Source: Cupriavidus pauculus
GTDB lineage: Bacteria; Pseudomonadota; Gammaproteobacteria; Burkholderiales; Burkholderiaceae
Assembly: GCF_008801835.1 (NCBI RefSeq)
Contig: NZ_VZOW01000012.1
Location: forward strand, 1 to 64,000
Length of the DNA: 64,000 nt
Reading direction: 5' to 3'
In this document: positions 54,719 through 64,000 of the stretch, in pieces
How positions within the stretch are numbered: the stretch's first letter is position 1
How the letters are laid out: the number at the start of each line of letters is the position of its first letter
Program-made: the position numbers and the translations under genes
The notes under the pieces: model-generated
What the model saw: the letters and a program-made list of their open reading frames with translations, nothing else
Database searches by the model: none
What the model was told of the DNA's origin: nothing

Positions 54719-56065
54719 TCAGGCTGCGCGCAAGGCGTTCGCCAACGTCTGGGCGGCGCGCTCGGCGGTTTCCACCTGCTCGGCTTCTACCATCACGCGC
54801 ACGACCGGCTCAGTACCCGAGGCGCGGATCAGCACGCGGCCACGGCCTTCCAGTTCCGGCTCGATCTTCTCGCGCGCGGCTTTCAGGCCGGCATGGCTTT
54901 CCCACTCAAACCCCTTCTCCACGCGCACGTTGATCAGCGTTTGCGGGAACAGGCTGACGCCTTCAAGCAGTTGCGCCAGCGTCTTGCCGCTACGGCGCAA
55001 GGCCGCCAGCACCTGCAGCGCCGACACAATGCCGTCGCCGGTGGTGTGGCGGTCCAGGCAGAGCAGATGGCCCGAACCCTCGCCGCCCAGTTGCCAGCCG
55101 CGCTTGTTGAGTTCTTCAAGCACGTAGCGATCGCCGACCTTGGCGCGCACGAATTCCACGCCTTGGCGCTTGAGCGCCAGCTCCACGGCCATGTTGGTCA
55201 TCAGCGTGCCGACCGCGCCCTCCACCTTCTGGCCGGCGGCCAGGCGGTCGCGCACGATCAGGTACAGCAGCTCGTCACCGTTGTAGAGCCGGCCACTGGC
55301 GTCCACCACCTGCAGGCGATCCGCGTCGCCGTCGAACGCCAGGCCCAGATCGGCGCGATGCGCGCGCACCGCTTCCACCAGTTTTTCCGGCGCCGTTGCA
55401 CCGTAGCCGGCGTTAATATTGCGGCCGTCCGGCTGGTTGCCGATTGGGATCACCTCGGCGCCCAGCTCGTGGAATACGTGCGGCGCGATGTGGTACGCCG
55501 CGCCATGCGCGCAATCGACCACGATGCGCAGGGCATGCAGGTCCTGCTCGTACGGGAACGTGCTCTTGCAGAATTCGATATATCGCCCGGCCGCATCCTC
55601 CATACGCTTGGCACGGCCCAGATCCTCGGAACGCACGCAGGTCATCGGCTCCTCGACCAACGCCTCGATCCGGGCTTCGACTTCGTCGGGCAGCTTGTCG
55701 CCCGACGCCGAGAAGAACTTGATGCCGTTGTCGTAATACGGATTGTGGCTGGCCGAAATCACCACGCCGGCCGCCAGGCGCAGCGCGCGTGTCAGATAGG
55801 CGATGGCGGGCGTTGGCAACGGGCCGGTCATCCGCACGTTGACACCCGCCGCCGTGAAGCCGGCTTCCAGCGCCGCTTCCAGCATGTAGCCGGAAATTCG
55901 CGTGTCCTTGCCGATCAGCACGGTCGGCTTGCCCTGCGCGGTTTTCTGTCCCAGCGCGAGCACCTTGCCCGCGGCATAGCCCAGGCGCATCACAAAGTCC
56001 GGCGTGATCGGTACTTCGCCAACCCGACCTCGCACGCCGTCCGTCCCAAAATACTTGCGTGTCAT
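54719..56065 (-). CDS. glmM: Phosphoglucosamine mutase
   Basis: Converts glucosamine-6-phosphate to glucosamine-1-phosphate for UDP-GlcNAc, hence peptidoglycan and lipopolysaccharide. 448 residues: [20 protein letters not shown] at the start, catalytic serine in [19 protein letters not shown] near 95-113, metal loop [14 protein letters not shown] near 240, sugar loop [12 protein letters not shown] near 325 and phosphate loop [14 protein letters not shown] near 415. RBS GGGAGA precedes the ATG. It starts 1 bp after the folP stop, so the two are co-transcribed. Confidence 0.96.
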   Translation of the reverse strand: MTRKYFGTDGVRGRVGEVPITPDFVMRLGYAAGKVLALGQKTAQGKPTVLIGKDTRISGYMLEAALEAGFTAAGVNVRMTGPLPTPAIAYLTRALRLAAGVVISASHNPYYDNGIKFFSASGDKLPDEVEARIEALVEEPMTCVRSEDLGRAKRMEDAAGRYIEFCKSTFPYEQDLHALRIVVDCAHGAAYHIAPHVFHELGAEVIPIGNQPDGRNINAGYGATAPEKLVEAVRAHRADLGLAFDGDADRLQVVDASGRLYNGDELLYLIVRDRLAAGQKVEGAVGTLMTNMAVELALKRQGVEFVRAKVGDRYVLEELNKRGWQLGGEGSGHLLCLDRHTTGDGIVSALQVLAALRRSGKTLAQLLEGVSLFPQTLINVRVEKGFEWESHAGLKAAREKIEPELEGRGRVLIRASGTEPVVRVMVEAEQVETAERAAQTLANALRAA

Positions 56066-56066
56066 T

Positions 56067-56936
56067 TCATTCTCCCTGTTGCCCCGACGAGGCAACCGAT
56101 TCATGGCGAATCGCCCACCAGACCTTGAGGGCGTCCACGGTTTGTTCTACGTCGTGCACGCGCACGACAAATGCGCCACGTTCTGCGGCGCAGACTGCCG
56201 CCGCGACGCTTGCCGCCACGCGCGCCTGCGGCGGCTTGCCGCCCACGATGGCGCCAAGCGTCGATTTGCGCGACAGGCCGGCAAGGATCGGCAGCCCATC
56301 GACAGCGAGCCTGGGCATTTGCCCGAGCAGGCGCAGATTATGATCCGGAGTCTTGCCAAACCCAAAGCCCGGATCAAGCAGGATGCGCGATTCGTCCACG
56401 CCCGCCGCACGCAGGGTTGACACGCGCTCGCCCAGAAATGACGCGACTTCGGCCACGACGTCGGCGTATTTGGGGTCTTCCTGCATGGTTTGCGGGTCGC
56501 GCTGCATGTGCATGACGCACAGCCCAGCCTGCCCCGCCGCGACGGCCTCGACCGCCCCCGGCATGCGCAAACCCCAGATATCGTTGATCAGATCCGCTCC
56601 GCCCGCCAGCGCAGCCCGCATGACCTCGGGCTTGTAGGTGTCGATCGACAACGGTCTGCCGCAGCCTGCCAACGCCTCGACGATCGGCATCACGCGATCG
56701 AGTTCCTGATCGAGCGGCAACGCCGCGGAACCCGGCCGGCTCGACTCGCCGCCGATGTCGATGATGTCGACGCCTTCGGCGATCATCTGCTCGGCATGGC
56801 GCAACGCCGCGTCGCGCGAAGCATGCTGGCCGCCATCCGAAAAAGAATCGGGCGTCACGTTGAGGATGCCCATCACCAGCGGGCGTCGATTGCGGGCGAA
56901 CCGGAAACGTCCGCATTGAAAAAACTCGGTTGGCAA
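56067..56936 (-). CDS. folP: Dihydropteroate synthase, probable TTG start
   Basis: Joins p-aminobenzoate to dihydropterin pyrophosphate in folate synthesis; sulfonamide target. About 289 residues, TIM barrel: [16 protein letters not shown] near 20-35, [13 protein letters not shown] near 59-71, [24 protein letters not shown] near 197-211 and GLSRKSTLG near 228. The only upstream ATG in frame (56978) lies inside the ftsH terminator hairpin, so the likely start is TTG at 56936 (read as [11 protein letters not shown]); ATG at 56873 would cut into the first strand. Confidence 0.9.
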   Translation of the reverse strand: MPTEFFQCGRFRFARNRRPLVMGILNVTPDSFSDGGQHASRDAALRHAEQMIAEGVDIIDIGGESSRPGSAALPLDQELDRVMPIVEALAGCGRPLSIDTYKPEVMRAALAGGADLINDIWGLRMPGAVEAVAAGQAGLCVMHMQRDPQTMQEDPKYADVVAEVASFLGERVSTLRAAGVDESRILLDPGFGFGKTPDHNLRLLGQMPRLAVDGLPILAGLSRKSTLGAIVGGKPPQARVAASVAAAVCAAERGAFVVRVHDVEQTVDALKVWWAIRHESVASSGQQGE

Positions 56937-56954
56937 GTTCGATGTCCTGAAAAA

Positions 56955-56985
56955 CAAAAAGCCGGTGCACTCGGGCACCGGCTTT
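56955..56985 (-). terminator. Intrinsic terminator of ftsH
   Basis: On the - strand AAGCCGGTGC / GCACCGGCTT stem followed by TTTGTTTTTC, 70 bp past the ftsH stop and just before folP. Confidence 0.85.
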
Positions 56986-57054
56986 GGAGGCTATCAGAAT
57001 CCGCCGCGCTTGAAACCGTTACAAACGGTCTGTTACGTCGCGGACCCCGAGCGA

Positions 57055-58956
57055 TTACACCGTGTCGTCGATCCGCGCCGTGGCCGGCGCGTTGGTCGGC
57101 GCCACCGGGGACCCGCCCGACGGCGTGCTGCCGCCACCGCTCGGGCCCTGCAGGCCACGCGGCGGGCGCGGCGGCTTGCCGGCCATGATGTCGTTGATCT
57201 GCTCGGCGTCGATCGTTTCCCATTCCATCAGCGCGTTGGTCATCGCTTCGACCTTGTCGCGATTCTCTTCGAGCAGGCGCTTGGCCAGCGCGTATTGCTC
57301 GTCGATGATGCGACGGATCTCGGCGTCGACCTTTTGCTGCGTGGCTTCGGACACGGTCTTCGACGAGAGCTTGCCGAACATGCCGTCCTGCTCTGTATCG
57401 ACGTAGACCATCGCGCCCAGCGAATCGCTCATGCCGAAGCGCGTGACCATGTCGCGGGCAATCTTGGTGGCGCGCTCGAAATCGTTCGACGCGCCGGTGC
57501 TCATGGCGTTGAGGAACACCTCTTCCGCAGCGCGGCCACCGAACAGGATCGCGATTTCCTCGAGCATGTTGTCCTTGTATTTCGAGTACTTGTCATGCTC
57601 GGGCAACTGCCAGGTCACGCCCAGCGCCCAGCCGCGCGGCATGATCGTGACCTTGTGGACCGGATCGGCCTTCGGCAACAGCTTGGCTACCACCGCATGG
57701 CCCGATTCGTGATAAGCCGTCGCCTTGCGCTCTTCCTCGCGCATGACGGTCGACTTGCGCTCCGGACCCATGTAGATCTTGTCCTTGGCGTCCTCGAAAT
57801 CCTGCATGTCAACCACGCGCTTGCTGCGGCGGGCGGCAAACAGCGCGGCTTCGTTGACCAGGTTGGCCAGGTCGGCGCCCGAGAAGCCCGGCGTGCCGCG
57901 CGCGATCACCGAAGCGTCGACGTCGTTGCCAATCGGCACCTTGCGCATATGCACCTTCAGGATCTGCTCGCGGCCGCGGATGTCCGGCAGGCCCACGTAG
58001 ACCTGGCGGTCGAAACGGCCCGGACGCAGCAGCGCCTTGTCCAGCACGTCGGCCCGGTTGGTCGCGGCAATCACGATCACGCCCGAGTTGGCCTCGAAAC
58101 CGTCCATCTCGACCAGCATCTGGTTCAGCGTCTGCTCGCGCTCGTCGTTGCCGCCGCCCATGCCGGCGCCACGATGGCGGCCGACCGCGTCGATTTCGTC
58201 GATGAACACGATGCAAGGCGCCTGCTTCTTGGCGTTCTCGAACATGTCGCGCACGCGGGCCGCGCCCACGCCGACAAACATTTCAACGAAGTCCGAACCC
58301 GAGATGCTGAAGAAAGGCACCTTGGCTTCGCCGGCGATGGCGCGCGCGAGCAGCGTCTTGCCGGTGCCCGGAGGGCCAACCAGCAGCACGCCGCGCGGAA
58401 TGCGTCCGCCCAGCTTCTGAAATTTCTGAGGATCCTTGAGGAAGTCGACCAGCTCGACCACTTCCTCCTTGGATTCGTCGCAACCCGCCACGTCGGCGAA
58501 GGTCACAGCGTTCTGGTTTTCGTCGATCAGCCGCGCACGGGATTTGCCGAAGGAGAAGGCGCCGCCTTTTCCACCGCCCTGCATCTGCCGCATCATGTAG
58601 AACCAGAACACGATGATCAGCAACGTCGGTCCGAGGTAGTACAACGCCTGCACCAGCACGTTGGGCTCGTCGTCGGCCTTGCCGGTCACCTGGACGCCGT
58701 ACTTCATCAGATCGCCGACCATCCAGATGTCGCCCGGCGAAATGATGGTGTACTTCGACCCTTCCTTGGGCGACACCACGAGGTTGCGGCCTTGCACGTC
58801 GACACGCGACACCTTGCCGTTCTTGGCGTCATCCATGAACTGCGAATAGGTGACCCCATCCTGGGCGCGCGGTTTGTCGAACTGCTTGAAGACGGTGAAC
58901 AATACCAGCGCGATTACGAGCCAGATTGCCGCCTTTTGAAACAGGTTGTTATTCAA
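57055..58956 (-). CDS. ftsH: ATP-dependent zinc metalloprotease FtsH, TTG start
   Basis: Membrane-anchored AAA+ protease for quality control and regulated degradation (for example LpxC, sigma-32). 633 residues: first span [15 protein letters not shown] at 8-22, periplasmic part, second span [21 protein letters not shown] near 100-120, Walker [14 protein letters not shown] near 195, Walker [17 protein letters not shown] near 248, [21 protein letters not shown] near 300, zinc site [13 protein letters not shown] near 415-427, and a Gly/Pro/Ser-rich tail. Start is TTG at 58956 with AAAGGAG 7 bp upstream; the conserved [12 protein letters not shown] begins here, and no ATG fits. Confidence 0.94.
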   Translation of the reverse strand: MNNNLFQKAAIWLVIALVLFTVFKQFDKPRAQDGVTYSQFMDDAKNGKVSRVDVQGRNLVVSPKEGSKYTIISPGDIWMVGDLMKYGVQVTGKADDEPNVLVQALYYLGPTLLIIVFWFYMMRQMQGGGKGGAFSFGKSRARLIDENQNAVTFADVAGCDESKEEVVELVDFLKDPQKFQKLGGRIPRGVLLVGPPGTGKTLLARAIAGEAKVPFFSISGSDFVEMFVGVGAARVRDMFENAKKQAPCIVFIDEIDAVGRHRGAGMGGGNDEREQTLNQMLVEMDGFEANSGVIVIAATNRADVLDKALLRPGRFDRQVYVGLPDIRGREQILKVHMRKVPIGNDVDASVIARGTPGFSGADLANLVNEAALFAARRSKRVVDMQDFEDAKDKIYMGPERKSTVMREEERKATAYHESGHAVVAKLLPKADPVHKVTIMPRGWALGVTWQLPEHDKYSKYKDNMLEEIAILFGGRAAEEVFLNAMSTGASNDFERATKIARDMVTRFGMSDSLGAMVYVDTEQDGMFGKLSSKTVSEATQQKVDAEIRRIIDEQYALAKRLLEENRDKVEAMTNALMEWETIDAEQINDIMAGKPPRPPRGLQGPSGGGSTPSGGSPVAPTNAPATARIDDTV

Positions 58957-58963
58957 GGCCGAA

Positions 58964-58970
58964 CTCCTTT
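58964..58970 (-). promoter_or_regulatory. Ribosome-binding site that fixes the ftsH TTG start
   Basis: AAAGGAG on the - strand, 7 bp before TTG 58956. Confidence 0.75.
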
Positions 58971-59155
58971 GCAATTGCCTTGCCAACGGATAACTGCATT
59001 GCATTGTAATGCAGTGCCCGCCCCCGCAGGGAAATCTGAAACTATGGGACTGATAGTGCCCGAGCCGGCGGGTTCCGGGCAAGTCGGGCCTGGATCGCCG
59101 CAAAAAGCCAAAAAATCCGTCCCGGAGGCACTTGACGCGTACTGCCGACCTCTTG

Positions 59156-59827
59156 TCAGTCCACTGACTTCAAGTAACGCCCAAGAATGAAGGTTTCTGA
59201 AGACTTGTCGCGCGACGCCTTGGGCTTGCGGCTGGCGACCACCTTGAACTGACGTTTGAACTTCTCCACGATCTGGCTGTAGCCGGAGCCGTGGAAACAC
59301 TTTACCAGCAGCGACCCCTCCGGTTTCAGGTGAGCCTGGGCAAATTCGAGCGCCAGATCGCACAAATATTCGATCCGCGCCGCATCGGCCGACGCCACAC
59401 CGGACAAATTGGGGGCCATATCGGAGATAACAAGATCGATTCTCGATCCTCCGGAGGCTTCCAGCACAACCCCTTCCAGCTCCCGGAACACTGCTTCGTC
59501 ACGGAAATCGCCCTGGATGAACGTCACGTCGGCCACCGGCTCCATCGGCAGGATGTCGATGGCGATCACCGCTCCGTCGATCTTGCCGTCCTGGGCGCGC
59601 GGCGACGCCGCCAGCCGGTTGCGCGCGTACTGGCTCCAGCTGCCCGGCGCCGCGCCCAGGTCGACGATGACCTGGCCCGGCTGGATCAGCTTGTCCTGGT
59701 CGTCGATCTCCTTGAGCTTGTACGCCGCGCGCGCCCGGTAGCCCTCGCGCTGTGCCATCTTCACGTACGGATCGTTGATGTGGTCGTGCAGCCACGACTG
59801 GTTGAACTTGTTCTTGCCCTTGGCCAT
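59156..59827 (-). CDS. rlmE: 23S rRNA (uridine-2'-O) methyltransferase
   Basis: FtsJ/RrmJ family; methylates U2552 in the ribosomal A loop using SAM. 223 residues. The K-D-K-E catalytic tetrad is visible: [13 protein letters not shown] (Lys near 38), [12 protein letters not shown] (Asp near 141), [11 protein letters not shown] (Lys near 181) and [11 protein letters not shown] (Glu near 214). SAM site [16 protein letters not shown] near 54-69. Upstream of ftsH by about 200 bp, the usual order, and divergent from yhbY. Confidence 0.95.
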   Translation of the reverse strand: MAKGKNKFNQSWLHDHINDPYVKMAQREGYRARAAYKLKEIDDQDKLIQPGQVIVDLGAAPGSWSQYARNRLAASPRAQDGKIDGAVIAIDILPMEPVADVTFIQGDFRDEAVFRELEGVVLEASGGSRIDLVISDMAPNLSGVASADAARIEYLCDLALEFAQAHLKPEGSLLVKCFHGSGYSQIVEKFKRQFKVVASRKPKASRDKSSETFILGRYLKSVD

Positions 59828-59971
59828 GAATGAGATTTACCTCTTTGCGGGAGCCCTTGCGTCACCTGCGGTGATCGCATCGCGGCTTTTTCTCCCGATC
59901 TTGGTGATCTTTGCCGCCTGCCGGCGACATTTTGGCGGATAATACGCGCCAATCCGATATTTGCGTTCCCA

Positions 59972-60475
59972 ATGCCCGCCCTACAACTCGTTCCCGCACA
60001 ACGCTCCGATTTGCGCTCCCGCGCGCACGGCCTCAATCCCGTGGTCATGATCGGCGCGGAAGGCCTGACCCGCTCGGTCCTGGCCGAAATCGACCGCAGC
60101 CTGGCGGCCCACGACCTGATCAAGATCCGCGTGTTCGGTGACGAACGCGATACGCGCATTGCCATCTACGAATCGATCTGCGACGAACTCGACGCCGCAC
60201 CGATCCAGCACATCGGCAAGCTGCTGGTGATCTGGCGCCCGGGTCCGGCGCGCCTGGAAGAAAACCAGCCCGAAGACCTCGGCCCGGGCCGTCGCCGTCT
60301 TGGCACCGGCACTGCGCCACGCACGGTCACGGTGCGCAAGCCTACCGGCTCCAGCCAGCGCCGTCCGAAAAGCACCCAGGTCCGCGTGCTCGGCAACGAG
60401 CGGGTCACCCAGGGCGGCAACGTCAAGCGCGCTCGCGCACGGCCGTCCAGCCAGAAGAAGAAGGCATTGGGTTGA
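59972..60475 (+). CDS. yhbY: YhbY-type CRM-domain RNA-binding protein with basic C-terminal tail
   Basis: 167 residues. Residues 5-98 form the CRM domain of YhbY (RSRAHGLNPVVMIGAEGLTRSV...HDLIKIRVFGDER...HIGKLLVIWRP), which binds pre-50S ribosomal particles through a GxxG-like loop. Residues 100-167 are a low-complexity tail rich in Arg, Lys, Ser and Thr, absent from E. coli YhbY (97 residues), so RNA affinity may be extended. Divergent from rlmE, another 50S maturation factor. Confidence 0.9.
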   Translation: MPALQLVPAQRSDLRSRAHGLNPVVMIGAEGLTRSVLAEIDRSLAAHDLIKIRVFGDERDTRIAIYESICDELDAAPIQHIGKLLVIWRPGPARLEENQPEDLGPGRRRLGTGTAPRTVTVRKPTGSSQRRPKSTQVRVLGNERVTQGGNVKRARARPSSQKKKALG

Positions 60476-60508
60476 TTCCCGGCCGGCTAGCCGGTTCCCG
60501 TGGATCAT

Positions 60509-60534
60509 GAAAAAGGCGGCCATGGCCGCCTTTT
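60509..60534 (+). terminator. Bidirectional terminator between yhbY and the DUF4149 gene
   Basis: AAAAGGCGGCC-AT-GGCCGCCTTTT between convergent genes. Confidence 0.85.
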
Positions 60535-60546
60535 CTTATGCGGGCG

Positions 60547-61050
60547 TCACTCTCCGGCGCTGCGCGGCGCACTGGCACGCCAGACCAGCACCAGCGCCAG
60601 CAGGCTCTGCGCCAGATAAAAGACGCTGGACACGCCGTGCAGCATGCCGAACTGGCTCTTGTACGGCGATTCGGACACGCCCAGGTTCATCGCCTGCGCC
60701 TTGACCTTGAGCCCCTCCATGAACGGCTGCACGCCAAAATAGCCCGCCAGCACGCACACCAGCATGCTCAGGACGATCCAGCGCAATGCGCGATAACGCG
60801 CGGCGCCGCGGCGGATCAGCACGTTGCACAGCACCAGCTGCAGCACGCCGATCGTCACACCCAGCATGGCCTCATAGCGGAACAGATGGCCCGCCACCAT
60901 GCCCGCCGCCTCGCGGCTCGGCAATACGGCAAACAGCGTGGGCGCCACCATGTAGCCCACCGTCCACAGGCTGCCGGCCCAAACCACTGTCAGCAGCAGG
61001 AAAATGCGATGGGGCAGCGGCGGCAGGTTCGAGTAGGAAGACGAAAACAC
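60547..61050 (-). CDS. Membrane protein with DUF4149 domain, GTG start
   Basis: About 167 residues, four hydrophobic spans (IFLLLTVVWAGSLWTVGYMVAPTLF at 14-38, MLGVTIGVLQLVLCNVLI near 58-75, WIVLSMLVCVLAGYFGV near 85-101, and VFYLAQSLLALVLVW at the C-terminus). Resembles the DUF4149 family seen next to greA in Burkholderiales; function unknown. Start taken as GTG at 61050 (reads VFSSSYSNLPPLPHR), 11 bp after the greA stop, with GGGACGG upstream; a longer frame would run through greA in another phase and is not real. Confidence 0.78.
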   Translation of the reverse strand: MFSSSYSNLPPLPHRIFLLLTVVWAGSLWTVGYMVAPTLFAVLPSREAAGMVAGHLFRYEAMLGVTIGVLQLVLCNVLIRRGAARYRALRWIVLSMLVCVLAGYFGVQPFMEGLKVKAQAMNLGVSESPYKSQFGMLHGVSSVFYLAQSLLALVLVWRASAPRSAGE

Positions 61051-61061
61051 GTCCGTCCCGA

Positions 61062-61538
61062 TCAGATGTAGCGAACGGTGATGACTTCGTATTCGCGCTC
61101 GCCGCCGGGGGCCAGCACGACGGCCACATCGCCTTCGAACTTGCCGATCAGGGCGCGCGCGATCGGCGAGCTGACCGAGATCTTGCCGCTGTCCAGGTCC
61201 GCCTCGTCGTCGCCCACGATCTGGTAGCTCACGGGCTTGCCCGATTCCAGGTCTTCCAGGTCCACGGTGGCGCCGAACACGATGCGGCCATCGGTGTCGA
61301 GCTGGGTCGGGTCGATGATCTGCGCGGCCGACAGCTTGGCTTCCACTTCCTGGATACGGCCTTCGATAAAGGCCTGCTTTTCCTTGGCAGCGTCGTATTC
61401 GGCGTTTTCCGACAGGTCGCCCTGGGCGCGCGCCTCGGAGATCGCGTTGATCACCGCGGGACGTTCGACGGCCTTGAGGCGCTGCAGTTCTTCCTTCAGG
61501 AGCTCCGCGCCACGCTTGGTAATCGGAATGGTGCTCAT
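61062..61538 (-). CDS. greA: Transcription elongation factor GreA
   Basis: 158 residues. N-terminal coiled coil with [20 protein letters not shown] and the acidic tip [18 protein letters not shown] near 42-59, which enters the RNA polymerase channel and restarts backtracked complexes, then a globular C-terminal domain ([28 protein letters not shown] near 113-140). Start [10 protein letters not shown] at 61538. Downstream of carB by 231 bp, the common betaproteobacterial order. Confidence 0.96.
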   Translation of the reverse strand: MSTIPITKRGAELLKEELQRLKAVERPAVINAISEARAQGDLSENAEYDAAKEKQAFIEGRIQEVEAKLSAAQIIDPTQLDTDGRIVFGATVDLEDLESGKPVSYQIVGDDEADLDSGKISVSSPIARALIGKFEGDVAVVLAPGGEREYEVITVRYI

Positions 61539-61694
61539 TGTCTCGTTCAACAAAAAAATCAGCCGCAGCGGAGCTGGAGCCATGCCCCGGCAAACCTTGC
61601 CGGACGGCACTTCCGCTCAACCGCGGCTTTCAGATGGGACTCCACGGCACATCGGCCCGGGGAGTCGGCGAATTCGACGTAGTGTAGGCCAGAA

Positions 61695-61721
61695 CCGCCG
61701 CCGGTTTCAACCCGGCGGCGG
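61695..61721 (-). terminator. GC-rich hairpin between carB and greA
   Basis: CCGCCGCCGG / CCGGCGGCGG with a 7-nt loop, 49 bp after the carB stop. No T-run, so termination is uncertain. Confidence 0.4.
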
Positions 61722-61769
61722 CGCCACGCCCCGGTGCGACTGTGCGCACCGCAGCATGGCGATCGGCCT

Positions 61770-64000
<2,231 letters not shown>

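Noticed and set aside
56965-59190. 741-codon open frame on + antisense to ftsH
   Set aside because: Shadow of ftsH, which has all AAA+ and zinc-protease motifs on the - strand.

Overview
The window looks like a piece of the main chromosome of a betaproteobacterium of the order Burkholderiales, most likely Cupriavidus or a close Ralstonia relative. The evidence is high GC with strong third-position GC bias, protein sequences typical of that group (Rho, FtsH, PstS, TrxA, GltX) and a largely core gene order. That genus assignment rests on recalled family resemblance, not on a search. I see no insertion sequence, prophage, integrase, CRISPR array or conjugation gene. Both ends cut a gene: dnaX on the left lacks its C-terminus and carB on the right lacks its N-terminus.

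Layout. 1-15.2 kb: dnaX, an ABC exporter, L-lactate permease, a B12-dependent ribonucleotide reductase (nrdJ), the 4.5S SRP RNA (ffs), and the overlapping addB-addA double-strand-break repair pair with a small unknown gene upstream. 15.7-22.2 kb: trxA, rho, mtfA, rpmE2 (zinc-free L31), an ArnT-like glycosyltransferase and a MATE efflux pump, all on +. 22.5-23.4 kb: two tandem copies of a tRNA Ala-Glu-Asp array on -, each with its own promoter and terminator. 23.6-33.1 kb: gltX, a patatin-like lipoprotein, an NlpC/P60 hydrolase and the yejABEF peptide importer. 33.3-41.8 kb: fabI, an alkyl-sulfatase module (LysR regulator, SdsA-type sulfatase, GMC alcohol oxidoreductase), tRNA-Arg, a GGDEF protein, tRNA-Pro and a second-type IF-1 gene (infA) behind a long untranslated stretch. 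42-54.5 kb: a phosphate block: sixA, an OlsB-like acyltransferase, ppx and ppk1 (divergent), and pstSCAB-phoU-phoB-phoR. 54.7-64 kb: glmM, folP, ftsH, rlmE, yhbY, a DUF4149 membrane protein, greA and carB.

The strongest coherent signal is a local phosphate regulon. Seven-base Pho half-sites repeated every 11 bp lie upstream of pstS (two boxes), upstream of ppk1 (two boxes) and, as a run of five half-sites, upstream of the OlsB-like gene. PhoB/PhoR encoded here would therefore control phosphate uptake, polyphosphate turnover and probably phosphorus-free ornithine lipid synthesis. A second coherent unit is LysR / alkyl sulfatase / GMC oxidoreductase, which would release a fatty alcohol from SDS-like sulfate esters and oxidise it.

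No clearly novel molecular system is visible. The most interesting leads are regulatory: the Pho array, the terminator-like hairpin in the gltX leader, the roughly 400-nt leader of infA, the duplicated tRNA array, and palindromes upstream of nrdJ and of the NlpC/P60 gene.
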